Positions 1-6,432 are shown, counted from the first letter of the stretch. The stretch is DNA of 20,027 nucleotides from a virus (IMGVR_UViG_3300005584_000058:1-20027), one strand, 5' to 3'. Numbers and translations: made by a program. The notes: generated by a model from the sequence alone, not told the origin.

Positions 1-330
1 TGCAAATTTTGCCACATCACTTTCGCTGATGCCTAGAGAATAAATTGGCCTTTGTTTCTGCCAACCGTTAAAATACTCAACCAGTTCTTGTTCTGTGTAA
101 TGCTTAGAAAGCGCCACACTACATTCAAATTCTTCTAAAGACTTGGCCATCTCAAAAGTACCTACGCCGTCCATATTGGCAGCAATAATGGGCACACCTC
201 GAAACAAATCACCATTCACAAAGTTGTACTGAACGTTCAGGTTCACAAGACTTCTGCTAGGTACTGTACCTCGCTTAGGTACAATCAATACGTCATTGTA
301 GTCCAACTTTACGTCATCAATTATACGCAT
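1..330 (-). CDS. guaC: GMP reductase / IMP dehydrogenase-family protein, N-terminal part (runs off left edge)
   Basis: The 110 visible residues align by eye with the start of E. coli GMP reductase: a LDYNDVLIVPKRGTVPSRS-like opening, then a VPIIAANMDGVGTFEMA-like strand and an LSKHYTEQE stretch matching the 'HKHYS' region of GuaC. GMP reductase converts GMP to IMP with NADPH; IMP dehydrogenase shares the barrel but usually has CBS domains, which cannot be judged here. The catalytic cysteine loop lies beyond the window. The start at 330 is preceded by AGGGA about 8 nt upstream and overlaps the end of the upstream membrane-protein gene by 14 nt, so the two are probably co-translated. In a phage it would rebalance purine pools. 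The family is secure; GuaC rather than GuaB is inferred from the closer opening motif. Confidence 0.85.
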   Translation of the reverse strand, partial: MRIIDDVKLDYNDVLIVPKRGTVPSRSLVNLNVQYNFVNGDLFRGVPIIAANMDGVGTFEMAKSLEEFECSVALSKHYTEQELVEYFNGWQKQRPIYSLGISESDVAKFA

Positions 331-547
331 GAATAATCCCTGCGACATATACAACCAAGAGGAAGAGTGAAACAGACCAAAGACTAGGTTCTTTCATGCG
401 CCAGCCTGCCCAGAACCATCCAAGATTACCTAAAAAGGACACAATAATATTATAAGGGTAAGCATTCATAGAGGTCAAAATTGCACCTAGTACCAGAGCA
501 ATTGTCGAACTCCATTTTAGACACTCATCAAAGTTCAGCGATTTCAT
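317..547 (-). CDS. Small membrane protein of unknown function
   Basis: A 76-residue protein with two or three hydrophobic segments (about residues 12-30, 33-48 and 55-74) separated by short polar links such as RMKEPSLW; no enzyme motif is visible. It looks like the short two-to-three-pass membrane proteins common in T4-like marine phages, but I cannot assign a function. The start at 547 has AAGGA six nt upstream, and that site lies inside the end of the dCMP deaminase gene, which it overlaps by 20 nt. It also overlaps guaC by 14 nt, so it is part of one tightly packed translational unit. Membrane placement is predicted from composition only. Confidence 0.75.
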   Translation of the reverse strand: MKSLNFDECLKWSSTIALVLGAILTSMNAYPYNIIVSFLGNLGWFWAGWRMKEPSLWSVSLFLLVVYVAGIIHAYN

Positions 548-989
548 TTACGATCCTTAAGGCAACGCCAGCCTCGTTCAACATTGTTTGACTATATTTT
601 GTATTGTATCCTGCACCAACACCTTTACCATTGAAGGGAATATTTGGTCCAATAATTTCAGTGATGCCTGCTTGGATAAGGGCGCGTGTACATTCGGAAC
701 ATGGCACACCACCCCAGTTTAGATACGCTCTAGCACCAGCAAGTTTGATGCCGTGCCTTGCCGCATTAAAGATAGCATTACGCTCGGCGTGTTCGACCCA
801 TTCGTACTTCTCAGGTCGTTCCCATCTTTCGGCACTCGACTCCTCAACACCGCGAGGGAATCCATTAAATCCCATCGAAAGTACCGCATTGTCTTGACCA
901 ACAATTACGCAACCAACCTTAGTTGATTTGTCCTTGCTTTTTTGAGCAATTAGATTTGCTTGCTTTATAAAAAGTTCATCCCAATTCAT
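528..989 (-). CDS. dCMP deaminase (deoxycytidylate deaminase)
   Basis: A 153-residue zinc-dependent deaminase converting dCMP to dUMP, the feed for thymidylate synthesis. The zinc site is complete: H67-A-E69 (HAE with catalytic Glu) and P96-C-S-E-C100. The 'ERWERPEKYEWVEHAERNAI' lead-in is typical of phage/ComEB-type dCMP deaminases rather than cytidine deaminases. An ATG at 1019 would add ten residues, but the ATG at 989 follows a clean GGAGG (1000-1004) with a 10-nt gap, so I chose it. The gene sits just after a small unknown gene and overlaps the next membrane-protein gene. It fits with the dNMP kinase, RNR and glutaredoxin elsewhere in the window. Confidence 0.93.
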   Translation of the reverse strand: MNWDELFIKQANLIAQKSKDKSTKVGCVIVGQDNAVLSMGFNGFPRGVEESSAERWERPEKYEWVEHAERNAIFNAARHGIKLAGARAYLNWGGVPCSECTRALIQAGITEIIGPNIPFNGKGVGAGYNTKYSQTMLNEAGVALRIVNEIAEL

Positions 990-1022
990 CTTGATTGTTC
1001 CTCCAAATGGCACCGCCATGAC

Positions 1023-1217
1023 TCAGGATACTATTACTGGATATTCTTCACTCAACCAAACATACATTCGTCTAATCTCTTCGATCTTCGAAGAGACCTC
1101 ATAAGGCATTTCAGTCTTGTGTCTTAGTGCCAGAAGAAACAATTCTGCGGATAATCTACGCATCTTAGTAATTTCTGCTATAGTGCCTAGTGGCATAGTT
1201 TCAAAATCATTGGACAT
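1023..1217 (-). CDS. Hypothetical small protein
   Basis: A 64-residue, mostly helical, mildly acidic protein with no recognised motif. It starts 11 nt inside the end of the APS-kinase/nucleotidyltransferase gene and has GAGAG about 7 nt before its ATG, which supports real translation and coupling to the gene upstream. The stop is followed after about 30 nt by the dCMP deaminase start. Function unknown; the evidence that it is a gene is its ribosome-binding site and snug fit between neighbours. Confidence 0.7.
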   Translation of the reverse strand: MSNDFETMPLGTIAEITKMRRLSAELFLLALRHKTEMPYEVSSKIEEIRRMYVWLSEEYPVIVS

Positions 1218-2004
1218 TTTTATCTCTCATTTCTTTACGTATATTGGTAGCACTGATGGCCTGAATTTCAGGAGACAGATCAATCTTACTTACTGTCCAT
1301 CCTACATCACGACCATAGCATACGTCAACCACATTCGGCACAACTTTTATCGTAAATTTACCGGCGTGGCCAGTTTCAATTAATTTTTTTTGTATATTTG
1401 TTGACACTTCGTAAGGTGAAAAAGGATTCTTTTCATCGATTGGCATATCTCTAATCATAACCGCAACTTGGCCATGTTTTGCCAAAACTTTTTCAAACAA
1501 GGCCTGATGCCCTTGGTGCCAAGGTTGATACCGACCTAACAACATGCCTGTGGGTTTGATACTATCAAAAACTATTCCTAACCTCGACATTAAGTTGCTA
1601 ACAATTGTTGAAATATCTGTGGTATCGACCACATGATAGTGAAAGTCTCCAGGTTCCGGGCTTTCAAACATCGCCGTGGTATCGGCAAAGTCTCGTACTG
1701 GTGTTCTGTTACAATATACAAAGAGCGTTTGATCGTCTCGAAACAATTCGCGCCATTCATTTTTAGGGCATACGAAATCACAAACGGCAATTTTACCTTT
1801 TTCTCGGGAAGATTGTGTAAAAGATAATATACGGCGCGCCTGCCGGTCTCTACCCTCTACAGAAAAATCCCAATCATTTGCAACAGTACGAACCAAATCG
1901 CCATTCCAAAAATCAGCTTTATTACCCAGATTTCTTTCTAACATCTCCGCAAGAAAGGTCTTACCTGCACCAGGTCGTCCATAAATCAATATTCGATTAA
2001 TCAT
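1207..2004 (-). CDS. Bifunctional protein: APS-kinase-like P-loop kinase fused to HxGH nucleotidyltransferase
   Basis: 265 residues in two domains. Residues 1-130 form an adenylylsulfate-kinase-like P-loop domain: Walker A GRPGAGKT (9-16), an NGD-x-VR element (34-39) matching the DGD-N-VR substrate loop, and DRQARR (53-58) like the APS-kinase arginine helix. Residues 150-265 form an adenylyl/cytidylyltransferase fold: GRYQPWHQGH with HxGH at 163-166, RDMPIDEKNPF, and ISATNIR (250-256) in place of the usual ISxTxIR. Roles could be NAD salvage (kinase plus NMN adenylyltransferase, as in NadR but in reverse order), or activation of another small metabolite. The C domain is far too short for ATP sulfurylase, so it is not an ordinary PAPS synthase. 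The start has AGGA about 6 nt upstream, just after tRNA-Pro. Domain assignment is strong; the substrate is unknown. Confidence 0.85.
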   Translation of the reverse strand: MINRILIYGRPGAGKTFLAEMLERNLGNKADFWNGDLVRTVANDWDFSVEGRDRQARRILSFTQSSREKGKIAVCDFVCPKNEWRELFRDDQTLFVYCNRTPVRDFADTTAMFESPEPGDFHYHVVDTTDISTIVSNLMSRLGIVFDSIKPTGMLLGRYQPWHQGHQALFEKVLAKHGQVAVMIRDMPIDEKNPFSPYEVSTNIQKKLIETGHAGKFTIKVVPNVVDVCYGRDVGWTVSKIDLSPEIQAISATNIRKEMRDKNVQ

Positions 2005-2028
2005 ATAATTCCTATATAATAGTCAAAG

Positions 2029-2105
<77 letters not shown>

Positions 2106-2117
2106 TATTCTAAAATC

Positions 2118-2146
2118 ATTCTACACTACTTATGTGATACTGTCAA
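2118..2146 (-). promoter_or_regulatory. Sigma70-like promoter for tRNA-Pro
   Basis: On the minus strand a perfect -35 TTGACA (2141-2146) is followed by a 17-bp spacer and -10 TAGAAT (2118-2123), with TG just before the -10. The predicted start of transcription, about 2111, is 6 nt before the tRNA-Pro 5' end. It would also serve the fusion kinase gene downstream. Confidence 0.75.
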
Positions 2147-2149
2147 CCA

Positions 2150-2272
2150 CTACCAGTGATGAATAATGTTTAGTAAAACGGCAAGGCACGTAGAAACTTC
2201 CAAAAATCTAATCAGTTTAGAAATGCCTTGATCATTTACCAAGGTCTCGTAAAAGGTCTTCAATTTGATCAT
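2150..2272 (-). CDS. Possible 40-residue protein (uncertain)
   Basis: An open frame of 40 codons between tRNA-Leu and tRNA-Pro, beginning MIKLKTFYETL and ending in a hydrophobic stretch (about residues 26-38) with a final W-stop. Its stop sits 3 nt before the -35 of the tRNA-Pro promoter, so it fills the gap neatly. There is no convincing ribosome-binding site, and no family is recognised. It could be a chance frame in a 200-nt spacer; the rest of the spacer shows nothing else. Confidence 0.25.
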   Translation of the reverse strand: MIKLKTFYETLVNDQGISKLIRFLEVSTCLAVLLNIIHHW

Positions 2273-2305
2273 AATTGGTTACTAACTTTTTTTTGTCATG
2301 GAAAA

Positions 2306-2390
2306 TGGTGCCCATAGAGGGACTCGAACCCCCACATCTTGCAATACTGGTACCTAAAACCAGCGCGTCTACCAATTCCGCCATATGGGC
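2306..2390 (-). tRNA. tRNA-Leu (anticodon TAG)
   Basis: 85 nt from 2390 with the long variable arm of class II tRNAs. Acceptor GCCCATA pairs with TATGGGC, discriminator A, encoded CCA. Anticodon stem CTGGT/ACCAG encloses TTTAGGT, giving TAG (leucine CUN). T-arm GGTTCGAGTCC. I found no strong promoter directly upstream; it follows the metalloprotease gene by 25 nt. Confidence 0.96.
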
Positions 2391-2415
2391 ATGTTATATG
2401 ATATAGTGACGGCAA

Positions 2416-2934
2416 CTAGTAAATGCCGTCTTCTTTCATTTTGTTATAAAACAATTTGTACAACCCAGTCTCTCGGCCGTATGCCTCGATTTCCCAAGGC
2501 GATTCATAATAAGATTCTTCGTTTTCGTAATATTCACCGCTGAAAACTTTTCCGCCGTAGCGAGTGTCTCCGTTAGCATAATCAAAAATTTGACCATTCA
2601 GATATTGCTTAACGTGTATGAGTTCGTGACCTAAGTCCGTTAAAAACGCCTTCATTCTGGTATGCGGTCTTTTTGCCTTTGATTTGATAAACTTTAAGTT
2701 CATCTTAATTGTGAAATACCGTGTACCATCAACGTTTCTGTCATAGGTCATCCAAGCATTATAGTCCTTATCCACTGCCTCCTTATAAAAAGAGTCATTG
2801 GTAAGAACCTTAATGTTAACAACAGATTTCGATTGAATGGATTTTGTTACATAACGATTGAGTACAAAACGGGCATACAAACGAATAAGTTTGCGGTCCA
2901 TTTTTTCCAGTTTCGCGCCTGTTATTAATAACAT
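2416..2934 (-). CDS. Putative zinc metallopeptidase (HExxH)
   Basis: 172 residues. The zinc-binding and catalytic motif is LGHELIHVKQY (H103-E104-x2-H107), followed about 40 residues later by a SPWEIEAYGRE segment (146-155) that can give the third, glutamate ligand, as in gluzincin-type peptidases. The first 50 residues are basic and helical. Related HELxHVKQ proteins occur in T4-like phages with no known target. No signal peptide or membrane segment is apparent, so it should act in the cytoplasm. The start at 2934 follows AGAGG with a 5-nt gap; an internal Met12 has a poorer site. A zinc peptidase is likely; its substrate is unknown. Confidence 0.75.
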   Translation of the reverse strand: MLLITGAKLEKMDRKLIRLYARFVLNRYVTKSIQSKSVVNIKVLTNDSFYKEAVDKDYNAWMTYDRNVDGTRYFTIKMNLKFIKSKAKRPHTRMKAFLTDLGHELIHVKQYLNGQIFDYANGDTRYGGKVFSGEYYENEESYYESPWEIEAYGRETGLYKLFYNKMKEDGIY

Positions 2935-2954
2935 ACAGACCTCTTATTGTTATG

Positions 2955-3173
2955 TTAAATGATTTTTGCTTCTGCAATCAACATTTCAAAGATGCGAGAC
3001 ATTTTTTCAAATCGGCGGCCGTAGATTGTTTCTAGACCCTGTAAATAATTACAAATTTCGTCTCGGCTCAATTCTTTAGGACTTTCCATAACGTCTTCGT
3101 TTAATAGTTTAATATCTTCCATAATATGCCAACAGGACATCATTGACTCTTCAAGGTCAAATCTATTATACAT
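2955..3173 (-). CDS. Conserved phage hypothetical protein
   Basis: 72 residues, opening MYNRFDLEESMMSCWHIMED and containing YGRRFEKMSRIFEML near the end. The pattern 'RFDLEQ..MxCW....D....' with a 'Y..RFEK..R.FE' tail is one I recall from many T4-like aquatic phages, where it has no known function. It is helical and acidic, with no catalytic motif. The start is 2 nt after the stop of the preceding gene, with AGAG upstream, so it belongs to the small-gene operon running 4367 to 2416. Confidence 0.78.
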   Translation of the reverse strand: MYNRFDLEESMMSCWHIMEDIKLLNEDVMESPKELSRDEICNYLQGLETIYGRRFEKMSRIFEMLIAEAKII

Positions 3174-3175
3174 AA

Positions 3176-3343
3176 TTAAGCTCTTTCTTGATTCAAGTTG
3201 TAATCTTTCGCAAATGTTTGTGCGACCGAATAATTACCAAAATGAAAACGTTGTACTATCAAACCCTCATGTAGAATGAAGACAACGGTGTTATCACTCC
3301 ATTCCGGGTCATAAACAACTATTGCCTCATTCTTGGGTTTCAT
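3176..3343 (-). CDS. Hypothetical small protein
   Basis: 55 residues beginning MKPKNEAIVVYDPEWSD. An upstream ATG at 3421 is open in frame, but it would lie almost wholly inside the better-supported gene 3327-3494, so I prefer the ATG at 3343, which overlaps that gene by 17 nt. No strong ribosome-binding site precedes it, so translation is probably coupled. It looks like a small beta-rich fold (NTVVFILHEGLIVQRFHFG); no family recognised. Confidence 0.55.
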   Translation of the reverse strand: MKPKNEAIVVYDPEWSDNTVVFILHEGLIVQRFHFGNYSVAQTFAKDYNLNQERA

Positions 3344-3494
3344 ACCAATCACGCATTTTAACTTTCTTACGGTTGTACTGTTTATACTCCGGCACAATTC
3401 TTTGCTTAAACTCAGGATCACGCAACTTGCGGGCCACCGGATTTCGGTTGACCTTAACCCAAGTCAGAATCTCCTCGTCATCGGCACTACGCAT
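3327..3494 (-). CDS. Small basic conserved phage protein
   Basis: 55 residues, MRSADDEEILTWVKVNRNPV then ARKLRDPEFKQRIVPEYK and a lysine-rich tail. The 'NP(V/M)A+.LR.P.F+.R+V' pattern followed by basic residues matches a short protein family widespread in tailed phages and recalled here from memory; no function is known. The charge suggests nucleic-acid contact. The start at 3494 is just past the stop of the gene at 3497-3763, and the end overlaps the next gene by 17 nt. The pattern match makes me fairly confident it is real. Confidence 0.75.
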   Translation of the reverse strand: MRSADDEEILTWVKVNRNPVARKLRDPEFKQRIVPEYKQYNRKKVKMRDWYETQE

Positions 3495-3496
3495 TG

Positions 3497-3763
3497 TTAA
3501 ATTTCTTTTACCCGCGGTTCAGCAAATAAGTCAATACCAAAATAGGCGCAGTCTCGCAAATCATCGGAGAACTGGTCACCAATCCACTGGATAGGGCAAC
3601 CATCTCTAGCTTTTGCTGTACCGTACGGCATTTCTGGCAGATAGTGTTCAAAAAGTGCATCAAATGCTCCTGATTCCATAACGTCGATTTCACCTAGAAT
3701 TATACGCTTGGCAACCTCCGGGCCACCAACTATATTTATCAAAAATTCTTGATTAACCATCAT
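3497..3763 (-). CDS. Hypothetical protein
   Basis: 88 residues, acidic, with an IGDQFSDDLRDCAYFGIDLF segment late in the chain; no recognised domain. The start at 3763 has AGGAG seven nt upstream; that site overlaps the stop of the preceding gene (3764-3988), so the two are translationally linked. A second in-frame ATG follows immediately. Part of the small-gene run from promoter 4401-4428. Confidence 0.7.
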   Translation of the reverse strand: MMVNQEFLINIVGGPEVAKRIILGEIDVMESGAFDALFEHYLPEMPYGTAKARDGCPIQWIGDQFSDDLRDCAYFGIDLFAEPRVKEI

Positions 3764-3988
3764 CTAAATTCTCCTATTTGCGTAAATGTACATGTCCGCC
3801 TGGTAGGCATTACGCTTCAGACAATACGCCTGAGAACCACCAATTTGAGGGTTACGGGGACCACGAAAAGCAAACTTGATTCTCTCGCCGGGCCCAACCT
3901 GGAGACGCGCAAGTACCAAATCGCCGGTTACTCGAATTTCCCCCTTGACAACGGGAACTTTACCAACAAATGATTTACTAGTTCTCAT
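3764..3988 (-). CDS. Hypothetical small basic protein
   Basis: 74 residues, rich in glycine, arginine and beta-forming residues (VTGDLVLARLQVGPGERIKF), suggesting a small barrel, possibly nucleic-acid binding; this is inference from composition only. It starts 2 nt after the upstream gene's stop with only a weak AGG nine nt before the ATG, and ends abutting the next gene. No family recognised. Confidence 0.65.
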   Translation of the reverse strand: MRTSKSFVGKVPVVKGEIRVTGDLVLARLQVGPGERIKFAFRGPRNPQIGGSQAYCLKRNAYQADMYIYANRRI

Positions 3989-3989
3989 A

Positions 3990-4367
3990 TTAAGCAGCCT
4001 TCTTCACAAAACGACCAAATTCCTTGGTAATGTAACCGTAGGGTAGACCCATCAGATACTCAAGATGTTCAAGGTCGTCATCACAACCTTCCATGTCAGC
4101 AAAATAACGGACGACATCACCACGGTCGGCACTGACCACGACCGACATGGTGTCAAGAATCCGCTCTTCAAAACGGACGATAGCGGCGGCTTGAGCCTCA
4201 CGCTCCCTTTCCATCTCGCGGTCAAGGTTAATGATTAGGTTGTCCCAAACCACCTGCTTTTCAGCATCGCTGCTGCCAGTCCAGCTAGACCAGAAATACT
4301 CGCTGGGGCGAAACCCGTAAGCGTCCTTGTGAAGGTCGCTTACAATATTGTCATCAAAGGTGTACAT
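3990..4367 (-). CDS. Conserved phage hypothetical protein
   Basis: 125 residues from MYTFDDNIVSDLHKDAYGFR. This opening ('MYTF.....SDLHKDA.G.RP...FW..W') is familiar from many T4-like and enterobacterial phages, where the protein has no known role. The middle (about 50-75) is a charged helix rich in E and R, likely a coiled coil. An ATG at 4382 would add MREKL, but the ATG at 4367 has GAGAG six nt upstream and fits the family opening. It is the first gene behind the promoter at 4401-4428 and heads the run of small genes ending with the metalloprotease. Confidence 0.8.
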   Translation of the reverse strand: MYTFDDNIVSDLHKDAYGFRPSEYFWSSWTGSSDAEKQVVWDNLIINLDREMEREREAQAAAIVRFEERILDTMSVVVSADRGDVVRYFADMEGCDDDLEHLEYLMGLPYGYITKEFGRFVKKAA

Positions 4368-4400
4368 CAATTTCTCTCTCATCTCTCACTTTATGATACC

Positions 4401-4428
4401 ATTATACAGATATTGGAGTAAAAGGCAA
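4401..4428 (-). promoter_or_regulatory. Sigma70-like promoter
   Basis: Minus strand: -35 TTGCCT (4423-4428), 16-bp spacer, perfect -10 TATAAT (4401-4406) with TG directly before it. The predicted transcript starts near 4394 and reads into the gene at 3990-4367. Confidence 0.65.
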
Positions 4429-4470
4429 CCACCGGAATGAAAATAATTGAAAATATTAAACCGTTTAAAA

Positions 4471-4785
4471 TCAAGAGGTTACGAGCTTGAACCCCATAGA
4501 GGCACACTCGTACAGAGCGCCTCCAACGATCTGGAAGCGATCTCCCGTCATACTACTACGGTGACCCCACTGCTTACCCCTATCGTCTCGGGGAAACGGA
4601 GCAAGCACGGTGACGCTATCGTTACCATCTAGGCCTAGTTTCATCGACCAAGAACCGTCAATGTTTTGTGTCCAGCGGAAGGCATACTCTAGGGCATCTT
4701 CGACACTGGAATCTGGTGCATCCACCATTGCGGTAGGCACGTAAGTGTTTGATTCATAATCAAAATATTGAACTTCAATCTTCAT
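4471..4785 (-). CDS. Hypothetical protein
   Basis: 104 residues, MKIEVQYFDYESNTYVPTAM onward; mixed alpha/beta with an aromatic-rich first third and no recognised motif. It stands alone between two promoters: its own sigma70-like promoter (4815-4843) and the one serving the next gene (4401-4428). GGAGAG lies 3 nt before the ATG, a close but usable site. The separate strong promoter suggests early, high expression, as with phage host-takeover genes; that role is inference. Confidence 0.75.
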   Translation of the reverse strand: MKIEVQYFDYESNTYVPTAMVDAPDSSVEDALEYAFRWTQNIDGSWSMKLGLDGNDSVTVLAPFPRDDRGKQWGHRSSMTGDRFQIVGGALYECASMGFKLVTS

Positions 4786-4814
4786 AATCTCTCCATTTTT
4801 CAGTCTATGGTCTC

Positions 4815-4843
4815 ATCCTACACTAAAACCGAGCAGAAGTCAA
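4815..4843 (-). promoter_or_regulatory. Sigma70-like promoter
   Basis: Minus strand: -35 TTGACT (4838-4843), 17-bp spacer, -10 TAGGAT (4815-4820) preceded by TG. It lies 30 nt upstream of the gene at 4471-4785. Confidence 0.7.
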
Positions 4844-4852
4844 GCTATTTCT

Positions 4853-5482
4853 TCAATAAATGCTATGATGGGCGATAAGTTTTTTGATAGAGGAATCAGT
4901 GACTTGCACGGACAATATGACAATTATAGCGTTATCCACGAAAGAAAAAAGATGATGAATTTTGCTGGTATTGATGAAATAGAACTTACCCATCTCAAAA
5001 TTCAGAGGTTTATCTTCCAAATACCATTTAGCCTGATATTGCCCAAAATTCATGAGCGGTATGGCAATGCGAAACATATTCACTGGCATTACCCATGTTG
5101 AATCGCGGTGAGGTGGGAAAAACCCACCCTTATCAAGTCTAAGGATATGCGATCTACAAACATCTTCACCCCAGAAGTCTAGCGATCTTTGAATTGTAGG
5201 ATACTTGGAGACAATGGGGGTTTTAAATTTGAAGTCTTTTTCTTCTACCAGGTTTCCCGTATTTTGGTAATAATCATTTAGACTTCCCACATAATCTGGA
5301 TTATAAGAACCGTCTGGCGATACAAGAGGAATTGCCCAGCGATTAAACCCCGGTTTAAACCTGTTATAGTAAATCCAGTCGGGTTCATTCTTCACCGCCT
5401 CGATTGTTTCTTGGTCCCAATTAGGCAAATTTAACTCAATGAAATCTCCGAATGAAGAAATGTATTCTGAGATGTTAAGCAT
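4853..5482 (-). CDS. 2-oxoglutarate/Fe(II) oxygenase-like protein
   Basis: 209 residues. The double-stranded beta-helix core is visible from about residue 110: ILRLDKGGFFPPHRDSTW gives the H125-x-D127 metal pair, MFRIAIPL follows, then W153, MGKFYFINTSKIHH (distal His at 176 or 177) and a final hydrophobic strand AIIVILSVQV. This order is that of aspartyl/asparaginyl-hydroxylase and phage 2OG oxygenases, which hydroxylate proteins, nucleic-acid bases or small molecules. The usual Arg after the distal His, which binds 2-oxoglutarate, is not obvious. The ATG overlaps the stop of the QueC-like gene by 1 nt, implying a shared job. Fold likely; substrate unknown. Confidence 0.72.
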   Translation of the reverse strand: MLNISEYISSFGDFIELNLPNWDQETIEAVKNEPDWIYYNRFKPGFNRWAIPLVSPDGSYNPDYVGSLNDYYQNTGNLVEEKDFKFKTPIVSKYPTIQRSLDFWGEDVCRSHILRLDKGGFFPPHRDSTWVMPVNMFRIAIPLMNFGQYQAKWYLEDKPLNFEMGKFYFINTSKIHHLFSFVDNAIIVILSVQVTDSSIKKLIAHHSIY

Positions 5483-6144
5483 CAGTTAACTCCAGGATCC
5501 ATCTTCTCTAAACGTTCAAACGCCCACTGGCGCTCTAAACAGTGATAGCAGCGATTACAACGGCCGCTGTCTTTTTGTGTACACGAATGTGAAAGTTCCA
5601 ACAAAGATTCTGTTTTGAACATGTAATGGAGATCAATTGTATGCGATTTATCCAAATGGTTAAAAGGTAGACTTATAAACTCAGGATAAAGATTCTCATC
5701 AACTCTAAATGGATAAACGCCTTCAATTATCCAAGGTTTTGGTACAGGCCTCTGATCGGCGAGAAATAGAAAAAGATCGGTATGTTCTGGATTATATTCA
5801 TCATAAATTGCGGTAATACTGTCACCAACTTGTTTGGAATGATGCAAGGTATGCACATTTTTTGCGCCAAAAATTGTTGGCTGTGGTAAATTAATTTTCA
5901 ATCTTTCATTGATCCAATCTACAATTTTGGGAGAGTGCAATTCGGCTCCGTCCGTTTTAGGTACGGTGAAAATGTATTTTATTTCCTCTATGCTACGTCC
6001 TGGATTCTGCAATTCAAGACACAGAAGATACAACAAAATAGCACTATCAGCACCACTACTTAACATGATGCCGATGCGTTTATTTTCTGGTATAACTATT
6101 TCAAACTTCTGTCTATTGTCGCTGAATCCGCATTCGACAATCAT
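5482..6144 (-). CDS. QueC-like PP-loop ATPase (ExsB family)
   Basis: 220 residues, the usual QueC length. Near the N-terminus MLSSGADSAILLYLL (27-41) is a PP-loop of the SGGxDS type with the second Gly replaced by Ser or shifted. Near the C-terminus C188-x7-C196-x2-C199-x2-C202 followed by LERQWAF copies the spacing of the QueC zinc site. QueC makes 7-cyano-7-deazaguanine (preQ0) from carboxy-deazaguanine, ammonia and ATP, a precursor of queuosine and of phage 7-deazaguanine DNA. No queD, queE or folE is in the window, so the substrate may differ. It overlaps the following 2OG oxygenase gene by 1 nt. Superfamily and zinc site are clear; the exact reaction is inferred. Confidence 0.78.
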   Translation of the reverse strand: MIVECGFSDNRQKFEIVIPENKRIGIMLSSGADSAILLYLLCLELQNPGRSIEEIKYIFTVPKTDGAELHSPKIVDWINERLKINLPQPTIFGAKNVHTLHHSKQVGDSITAIYDEYNPEHTDLFLFLADQRPVPKPWIIEGVYPFRVDENLYPEFISLPFNHLDKSHTIDLHYMFKTESLLELSHSCTQKDSGRCNRCYHCLERQWAFERLEKMDPGVN

Positions 6145-6178
6145 AGGGATTATTCCTCATAAAACATTTTCACTCTAC

Positions 6179-6186
6179 TATTTATA
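6179..6186 (-). promoter_or_regulatory. Possible T4-type late promoter
   Basis: TATAAATA on the minus strand, the T4 late-promoter octamer, directly after the tRNA-Leu gene and 35 nt before the ATG of the QueC-like gene. An 8-mer this AT-rich is expected about once per strand by chance, so only its position supports it. Confidence 0.35.
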
Positions 6187-6187
6187 T

Positions 6188-6270
6188 TGGTGCGAGAGGC
6201 GGGATTCGAACCCGCAAGCCATTGGCGACAGATTTTAAGTCTGTTGTGTATACCGTTCCACCACTCTCGC
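6188..6270 (-). tRNA. tRNA-Leu (anticodon TAA)
   Basis: 83 nt from 6270. Acceptor GCGAGAG/CTCTCGC, discriminator A, encoded CCA. Anticodon loop CTTAAAA in stem ACAGA/TCTGT gives TAA (leucine UUR). A long variable arm marks it as class II. Last tRNA of the 6608-6188 cluster. Confidence 0.96.
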
Positions 6271-6275
6271 GCTCT

Positions 6276-6352
6276 TGGCGACCTCAGAGGGACTCGAACC
6301 CCCGACCCACAGCTTAGAAGGCTGTTGCTCTATCCGGCTGAGCTATGAGGCC
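6276..6352 (-). tRNA. tRNA-Arg (anticodon TCT)
   Basis: 77 nt from 6352. Acceptor GGCCTCA/TGAGGTC with one G-T pair, discriminator G, encoded CCA. Anticodon loop CTTCTAA in stem ACAGC/GCTGT gives TCT (AGR arginine codons). Confidence 0.96.
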
Positions 6353-6357
6353 AAATT

Positions 6358-6432
6358 TGGCTCCGCGGGTTGGATTCGAACCAACGACCAATTGATTAAC
6401 AGTCAACTGCGCTACCACTGCGCCACCACGGA
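6358..6432 (-). tRNA. tRNA-Asn (anticodon GTT)
   Basis: 75 nt from 6432. Acceptor TCCGTGG/CCGCGGA with one wobble pair, discriminator G, encoded CCA. Anticodon loop CTGTTAA in stem GTTGA/TCAAT gives GTT. The only confident tRNA here whose anticodon does not start with U. Confidence 0.95.

Noticed and set aside
604-897. Open frame on the plus strand opposite dCMP deaminase
   Set aside because: It lies wholly antisense to a gene with a complete catalytic motif, has no ribosome-binding site and no recognisable protein pattern.
2391-2427. Promoter for tRNA-Leu(TAG)
   Set aside because: -10-like TATCAT and TATAAC are present, but no -35 at a workable distance, and one would start transcription within the tRNA.
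3322-3594. Plus-strand frame opposite the small genes around 3176-3763
   Set aside because: Antisense to well-packed genes with ribosome-binding sites; composition is that of a shadow frame.
4432-4470. Terminator after the gene at 4471-4785
   Set aside because: The TTAAA-CGG-TTTAA dyad is short, AT-only, and lacks a U-run.
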